Part shown: in pieces, positions 31,028 to 36,520 of the stretch
Numbering within the stretch: the stretch's first letter is position 1
How the letters are laid out: every line of letters begins with the position of its first letter
Assembly: GCA_964525565.1 (NCBI GenBank)
Contig: CAZGHI010000025.1
Span: 1 to 36,520, forward strand
DNA: 36,520 nt
From: OLB6 sp964525565
GTDB lineage: Bacteria > Bacteroidota > Ignavibacteria > Kapaibacteriales > Kapaibacteriaceae
Direction: 5' to 3'
Program-made: the position numbers and the translations under genes
Notes under the pieces: model-generated
Seen by the model: only the letters and a program-made list of their open reading frames with translations
The model's database searches: none
Told to the model about the DNA's origin: nothing

Positions 31028-33523
31028 TTACGTCTCAATGGAATAGAGATCTACAGTTGCCATTCTACCACGAATAACTTCAGTGCCTTGTGGTTTTAGA
31101 ACAGCATGATTGTCGTCGAGGAGGGAAGCAGTTTCACCGCTGAGAAGGATTGCGGTGTTATAGGTCTTGGTGAGTTCTTCCAGGCGAGCCGCAATGTTCA
31201 CGGTGTCGCCAATCACAGTGGTATCAAGCCTGTCGGCAGTACCAACTGTTCCTAACATCACTTCACCTGTATGAATTCCTATGCCAACGGTAACGCGATG
31301 ATTTCTTGAGGCCTGTTGCTGCGCATTAAAGTCTTGAAGAGCAGCATGAATTTCTTGTGCAGCACGAACGGCATCGGATGGTTTTCCGGGAAACAGAGCC
31401 ATCACCGCGTCGCCAACATATTTATCAATAAACCCTTGATGTTTGCGGATAATCGGAACAACGAGTTTAAGGTACCGATTAAGGAGGTCAAACGTTGCGT
31501 CAGTAGAGAGTTGTTCAGAGATCGACGTAAATCTTCGGATGTCAGCAAACAACACTGTGATTGTAGTACGCACACCTGCAGAGAGTGAAACTTCGCGGAT
31601 ACTTCTCATGCCAAGTGCATCAAGAAATTCTCTCGGAACAAAACGTGCAGCAGCTTCCAGTGTTGCGCGCTGTTCGTCGTACAGTCGGGCATTCTCCAGA
31701 GATACAGCAATCTGTGTTGTGAGTAACTTCACCACTTCCAAGCGCTCCGGTGTGAAAGCTTGTGAGATGTGGGTATTTACAACGTGGAGTAAGCCGATGC
31801 GTTGTCCTTTATGTTGAATAGGAATAACCATCATCGAGCGAACTTTCCGTTCCTGAATGTATGGGTCGCCGGCATAATCAGCATCGCGGAAAGCTTCATC
31901 CACAACAAGAGGGTCGTTCGTGCGCACCACAAGGTTTAGTGCTGATTCGCACACCGCAGCGGATTTTTCGACTGGTTTTGAAACCAAACTGAACGAGCCG
32001 TCAACAACAGATAGTATTGCTTCGATAATGAGCCCTGCGTCGGTTTCGATGATCAACGCTCCTTCGTCTGCTCCGGCATTTTCGAGAACAATGGATAGTA
32101 GTCTATGAACCAAATTGCGATGAACGATTTCGCCTGCAATGGCGCTGCTTGCTTTAATAATAGAGTCAATATCAAATGCATAGCGATGGAGGCTAATGGT
32201 TGTTGCCGTAGATGTTTGGATGGTTTGACTAAGCGAAACCCGCTCGAGAGCCCCTTCGTTTCGTATCTGAGATTTGCGCGACTCGAGCTTTTCGGCTAAG
32301 ACCGGTGCTCCAAACTGCCTATACAATCGTGCAGCCTTCTGGCGAATGGTCGTTGCCAGATTACTTGCAATGGTGCTTTCTGCTGCCAGGGCCGACCACT
32401 CGAGGGCCGTTGCTTCAAGGAAAAGGTTCTTTGCCTCGTGTGCCTGTTGCGAAGCCTGCTGAAAGTTGATAAACGCCTGATGATACTGCTGCTGATGAAC
32501 ATTCCAAATGCCACGAGCTAATGACGCACGTGCTCCAAACGTGCCTGAATTACGCTTGGCAAAGGTGTTAAGCCTGTGCACAGCTAATCGTAGTCGTTTA
32601 ACAAACTCTGGCCGAAGGGGGCCATGGCGAACTGCAACCCCTATCAGAAGAGCTGTGTAAAGTTCAACTTCGCATTGCGTCCACTGTGTTACGCTTCCAT
32701 GCTTGTACTCGGCAAAGCGTAGCATTGCCCTCTCCCCCATGCTTATATCTTCACGGAGGAGGGCAAGCTTCATTTCACTGATGCTCCATGAACAGATTGC
32801 GGTTGCGTCTTTCGCTGCAATCATGTCTTGCATCAAACCGTCTGCGTTCTCGAGCAAACCACTCAGCTCCTTTTGTGGAACCAGTTGTGGATTGTACGCA
32901 TAGTTAACGCGTGACACAGCAGCCAGAAAGTAGGTTGATGTCCACGGCAGATTGTCAGTTCGCTGGTACACGGTATGCAAATTGTCCAGGCCCTGCTGAA
33001 TTCGCATGTGCTGCAGGTGAAGGGGTATGCCCGCAAACGCCGATAACTCGGCAGCAACACCTTCTCCCCAGAAAACAAGGAATTGCGAACCCGATCGTGT
33101 TGCAAATTCAATGCCTCGTTGAAAGCGTGGAAGGATGCTGCTGAAATCCTTCATCCAAAAGTGGATATGTGCGAGGTGGATGAAGTGAGCTCGTGCGCGA
33201 GCTTCGTAGCTCGTGGAGCGATCAACTAAACTTAGTGCCAATTCCCCGAGCTCAAGTGCTTTGTTCGGTAAACCCGCACCCATGAATACCAAGCCTGCAT
33301 GCGCATAAACGTCAATGGTTGAAGGGCCGTGACCATGAGTGGCAGCAAGCATACCGCGGGTTAGGGTGATGTGGCCCATAATTTCCGGCCCAAAGTTGTA
33401 GCCGGCCGCGGTAAGTTGAAAGAGCAACATGTCGGCAAGACGTAGAGTGGTGTCCATGTTGAAGTCTTCTGTGTACCTACGCTTAACCAACGATGCATTC
33501 AATGCCCGTAGCGTTCGTAGAAT
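31028..33523 (-). CDS. C-terminal part of giant signalling protein: TPR-like, GAF and class III adenylate cyclase
   Basis: This is the downstream half of one gene cut by the Ns at 33524-33541; the upstream half is the kinase at 33542-36105. It begins with a helical repeat region (about plus-strand 32280-33500), then a GAF domain (~31640-32130, with VNTHISQAFTPERLEVVKLL). The cyclase domain is at ~31040-31570: metal-binding Asp in LFADIRRFT and GDAVMALFPG, a Lys in IDKYVGDAV and a Thr in LDTTVIGDT (the class IIIb pairing for ATP), and Asn/Arg in NIAARLE. It should make cAMP. The frame differs from that of the kinase half by one base with the 18-N gap, so the true gap length is probably not 18. 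Confidence 0.88.
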   Translation of the reverse strand: MLRTLRALNASLVKRRYTEDFNMDTTLRLADMLLFQLTAAGYNFGPEIMGHITLTRGMLAATHGHGPSTIDVYAHAGLVFMGAGLPNKALELGELALSLVDRSTSYEARARAHFIHLAHIHFWMKDFSSILPRFQRGIEFATRSGSQFLVFWGEGVAAELSAFAGIPLHLQHMRIQQGLDNLHTVYQRTDNLPWTSTYFLAAVSRVNYAYNPQLVPQKELSGLLENADGLMQDMIAAKDATAICSWSISEMKLALLREDISMGERAMLRFAEYKHGSVTQWTQCEVELYTALLIGVAVRHGPLRPEFVKRLRLAVHRLNTFAKRNSGTFGARASLARGIWNVHQQQYHQAFINFQQASQQAHEAKNLFLEATALEWSALAAESTIASNLATTIRQKAARLYRQFGAPVLAEKLESRKSQIRNEGALERVSLSQTIQTSTATTISLHRYAFDIDSIIKASSAIAGEIVHRNLVHRLLSIVLENAGADEGALIIETDAGLIIEAILSVVDGSFSLVSKPVEKSAAVCESALNLVVRTNDPLVVDEAFRDADYAGDPYIQERKVRSMMVIPIQHKGQRIGLLHVVNTHISQAFTPERLEVVKLLTTQIAVSLENARLYDEQRATLEAAARFVPREFLDALGMRSIREVSLSAGVRTTITVLFADIRRFTSISEQLSTDATFDLLNRYLKLVVPIIRKHQGFIDKYVGDAVMALFPGKPSDAVRAAQEIHAALQDFNAQQQASRNHRVTVGIGIHTGEVMLGTVGTADRLDTTVIGDTVNIAARLEELTKTYNTAILLSGETASLLDDNHAVLKPQGTEVIRGRMATVDLYSIET

Positions 33524-33541
33524 NNNNNNNNNNNNNNNNNN
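33524..33541. other. Assembly gap, 18 Ns, inside the kinase-cyclase gene
   Basis: The reading frame on the left (C-terminal part) and on the right (kinase/AAA part) differ by one base. The protein architecture continues across the gap, so the Ns are likely of nominal length or a few bases are wrong. Confidence 0.99.
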
Positions 33542-36105
33542 TGCCAACCCAAACGAACTGGACCTGCCGAACGATTCACATGAATGCCGAGCAGTTCAAG
33601 CCCCCTACAACCCACATCCATGAGTTCACCAAAACGGCCCTCTCGCGTAAGCACCTCTGCCTTGAGTGAGAGTGCGTTGGCTTGTTCAAGGGTATCGGCT
33701 ACATTACTCAAGTGTTCGTCGAAGAGAGTATGTGCAGCTTCGTATAGTCCCAGCGCACCAGCCGACTCTGCAGCAACCAGCGTTGCAGTAGCCATCACTG
33801 TGTGGTGGGTGGTCCACCCACTGAAACCCAACAAGTTGCGAACCTCCATGGAATATTCCATTGCCTCTTTTAGTGCTCCGGCTTGGCGTGCCTTAGAAGC
33901 AGCAGAAAGTAGTACCTGTAGTAACTGGTCTTGATAGTCTGCTAATGAGGTTTGCCCTGACGAACGAACAACATGGTCAGCCAGCTCAAATGCGGAGAGA
34001 ACCTCGTTGGTTTGGTTGTCCGATGAAAGTGCTGCAAGCACTATGCGTGCATGAATCGCAGCCAGATCTGTAGCCGTATGGGACTGTACTGCAATTTCCT
34101 GGACTCTGTCGTGAACGAACGTACCAGTTGGGCTATGAAGATGCTCAACAAAATTGAGTAAGCCTGCACGTTCGGCCGGACGTAGATCTGCAATCACTTC
34201 ATCTGGTGATACTTCTGTAACCAATGCAAGTAATGGAATACTGAATTCTACTCCGATGAGAGCTGCAATTGCGAGAAGGGACTGTGTCTTTTCCGGTAGC
34301 TGCAAGTAGCGTGCTTGGATAACATCATTCACGCCAAATTGGATAGGAACATCCCTAAGCCGTTGTTCACTCCACGTCCACCTCTGTAATTGGCGATTGA
34401 AATGGAGAATACCCGTATCCGATAAGTAGGCTAAATATTGACTAACAAAGAGTGGATGCCCGTTGGTTCGTTGCATCAACGATGCTGCCAATGGTGCGCA
34501 TTGTTCTGGAGTAAGCGAAAGTGACTCCTCGATAATCTTTACGATTGCACCGGAACTAAGCGGCAAGACGTTCATAATGCTCACGCGGTCGCGAAGCTCC
34601 GGTAACTCAGGCCAGATGTTCAGAGGATGTTCAGAACCGAAGTGAGTTTCGGACCGACATGTGCCGATGATAACGAGAGGCACGGCAATATGAGATGTGA
34701 GTACCTGGTTAAGTACGTCGAACGTTGTGTCGTCTGCCCAGTGCAGATCTTCCAGAACAATTACCAAACTAGACAGTTCTCGAGCGACAACTTCAATAAA
34801 TCGGGCAAGGGCAGAAATTAACCGGATGCGGGTTTGTTTCGCCCCGGTGTCTTCGTGTTTCGTGATGTCATGAACAAGTAGCGGTAAGCTGGGTATTATC
34901 GTTGCTAGCAAGCTAAGATCTTCCCGTAGAACGGTCAGTAACAAGGTCCGCCAGCGGTCGGTTTCTTCACTTGATGATCGCAAGAAGCGTCGGACTAACG
35001 AGTCTAAGACATGCACCAGTGCAGAGAAGGGCTGACCACTTGCGTACTGCTCAAATTTTCCACTGGCAGTTACAATATCGTTCCCAAGATTACCTTCCAG
35101 GAATCCCTGAACAATCACGGACTTGCCAGAACCAGCTACGCCGCTAATAAGAACAAGCTGCTGATGCGTAGTCCGTGCAACCCGGAGCACACCATTCAAA
35201 TACGAGATTTCATGTTCACGGCCAATGACCGATTTCGGATGCTTAAACGTAGTTGTTGTTTGCTTGTGCTTTAGTGTATATGTCGAATGCGAAGTTTGAT
35301 CAACTAACCACCGACGGATGCCCTGGATATCATACAGAACGCCGAATGCACTCTGGTAGCGGCTGTCGGGTTCCTTTTCCAGTAATGAGAGAATCAGTTT
35401 ATCTACTGCTTCCGGTAGCGATGGTACCAGGGTCCGGACCGACGGAGCAATGCGCGTAACATGAGCATGAACAATCTCAAGAGCATCTGCTCCCACAAAT
35501 GGTGGTGAACCGCTAAATAAGTGATACAAAACGGCGCCAAGAGAATACAAATCGCTGCGGTGGTCTATGGGTTTTCGCAACCGACCTGTCTGCTCGGGAG
35601 CGATGTATGCAAGTGTTCCTTGAAGTGAGTCAACCGCAGAGCTGCCGTCGAGGTGTTCAAATCTTACAGCGAGCCCAAGGTCCACAATCTTCACCGTAAG
35701 GTCATCAGGCTGAACAACAATGTTCTGCAGACTGAGGTCTCGATGGAGAATACGAGCCGAATGCAGCTCGTCGACTGCAAACACGATTTGTTCTGCTATA
35801 AACAGTAGAGACTCAATGTCGGGTCGGTATGTATCGATAAACCCCAGCAGGCTCACCGACCCAGCATCTTCCATAACTAAGTGGATTTCGTCCGGCTCTT
35901 CAATGAGATCGAGGGCTCGCGTAATGCCACGAAACTCAACGGTTCGGGTTAACTGGTACTGATTTCTGCATCGTGTGGTTCCAATATCATCGGTTCTTGC
36001 TACTGACTTTACGATTACAGTAGTATCTGCCCCTCGCTGACGTGCACGCCATACTCGTGCCCTGCGGGTTTCGGCAACATCTTCAATAAAAAGAAGATCT
36101 TGCAT
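33542..36105 (-). CDS. N-terminal part of giant signalling protein: Ser/Thr kinase plus AAA ATPase
   Basis: Starts at ATG 36105, one base after the stop of the upstream gene. Residues 1-~270 are a Hanks-type kinase: K33 in VIVKSV, HRDLSLQN (121-128), DLG (142-144, for DFG), APEQTG and DHRSDLYSLGAVLYHLFSG. A STAND/AAA-type ATPase follows: Walker A GVAGSGKS (322-329), Walker B LVIVLEDLHWADD (447-459). Then a long helical, TPR-like region runs into the gap. This is the architecture of PknK-like regulators; together with the downstream half the gene encodes ~1,690 residues, a trifunctional kinase/ATPase/adenylate cyclase. It heads a four-gene run (kinase-cyclase, DUF4239, clpB) with the membrane protein before it. 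Confidence 0.9.
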
Positions 36106-36106
36106 T

Positions 36107-36520
36107 CTAGACTACGCTAAGTGTGGTTCGTGGATGTGGCACCTCCCCACGCAGACGGTCTCTCGTCATCCAAATCGCATACCATAAATCAAAGATGAAG
36201 ATCAGTATGCCAAAGTATTTAAGAAAGCCGTCCAGAGGATACACCTTAAACATGAATACCGTATTCATTGCTGTTCCGATAAGTTTTAGCCAAGCAACCC
36301 AAATGCTGTACACCATCGACGTTTTTCGAAGTTTGGCGTAGTTCAGAACGTAACACAAAGAAATTAAACCGTTGAGCATGTATGCGCTGTGGGCACCAAT
36401 GCCGGTGTCTAGGTCCATTGAGTGTAAGAAGTAGAAGAAGCCAAACCACAGTCCGGTTGAGAGAATTGCATACGTTTTAAATCTGGGTGCAAGTAGGGGG
36501 TGTGTGGTGTCAATTCTACC
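36107..36520 (-). CDS. Integral membrane protein, 5' end outside the window
   Basis: The frame is open from the window edge to a TAG at 36107; an internal ATG at 36418 is not needed as a start. The visible 137 residues have about four hydrophobic helices (AILSTGLWFGFFYFLH, NGLISLCYVLNY, IWVAWLKLIGTAMNTVF and YFGILIFIFDLWYAIWM), with positive residues near the cytoplasmic ends, and a short hydrophilic C-terminal tail. It ends one base before the kinase ATG, so the two are probably co-translated and the protein may sense or anchor for the kinase (inference). Family not recognised. Confidence 0.7.
   Translation of the reverse strand, partial: GRIDTTHPLLAPRFKTYAILSTGLWFGFFYFLHSMDLDTGIGAHSAYMLNGLISLCYVLNYAKLRKTSMVYSIWVAWLKLIGTAMNTVFMFKVYPLDGFLKYFGILIFIFDLWYAIWMTRDRLRGEVPHPRTTLSVV

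Noticed and set aside
1..36520. CRISPR arrays, insertion sequences, prophage, restriction or toxin genes
   Set aside because: No direct-repeat array, transposase, integrase or phage gene was seen on either strand.

Overview
The window looks like a piece of chromosome from a member of the Bacteroidota/Chlorobiota (FCB) group, most likely an Ignavibacteria- or Kapabacteria-like lineage. The evidence is five predicted secreted proteins of which four carry a clear type IX secretion (T9SS, Por) C-terminal sorting domain and the fifth runs into the window edge inside what looks like one; DUF4397 and NHL/BNR surface proteins; a Bacteroidota-style Mrp without its cysteine pair; weak Shine-Dalgarno signals at many starts; and several upstream copies of the Bacteroidota -7 promoter element TAnnTTTG. 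The lineage is inferred: no rRNA is present. Two assembly gaps (2895-2904 and 33524-33541) show that this is a draft scaffold.

Layout, left to right. 1-3372 (minus): two secreted BNR/sialidase-like T9SS cargo proteins. 3557-5145 (plus): mrp and a NifU-domain gene, translationally coupled, then tRNA-Val and tRNA-Leu. 5166-13448 (minus): a tight six-gene run in transcription order: thioredoxin/NHL T9SS protein, rel (ppGpp), nuoJ, nuoK, a thioredoxin-like lipoprotein, and a DUF4397 T9SS protein. 13449-14624: gene-poor, with two weak or broken small ORFs and a perfect DnaA box. 14625-20518 (plus, interrupted by a minus-strand tRNA-Pro): a lipoprotein, a predicted three-helix RNA structure, a metal-site-less amidohydrolase, an alpha/beta hydrolase, an M1 peptidase with T9SS tail, and pdxH. 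20521-23087 (minus): yraN and two oligopeptide-type ABC permeases. 23086-28630 (plus, with one minus outer-membrane gene): ruvA, a divergent HisA-like protein, nuoG, nuoH, nuoI. 28878-36520 (minus): a membrane protein, a giant kinase/AAA/GAF/adenylate cyclase (split by a gap), a DUF4239 membrane protein, and a half-length clpB.

Common threads are respiration (complex I genes in two separate places), Fe-S carrier proteins that could serve it, stringent-response and cAMP signalling, and extracellular proteins for the T9SS. The points most worth following up are the truncated ClpB, the HisA homologue with lost active-site motifs, the three-way-junction RNA before the amidohydrolase operon, recurrent G7-G8 tracts inside conserved genes, and the kinase-cyclase operon. 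I found no insertion sequence, prophage, CRISPR array or restriction system.
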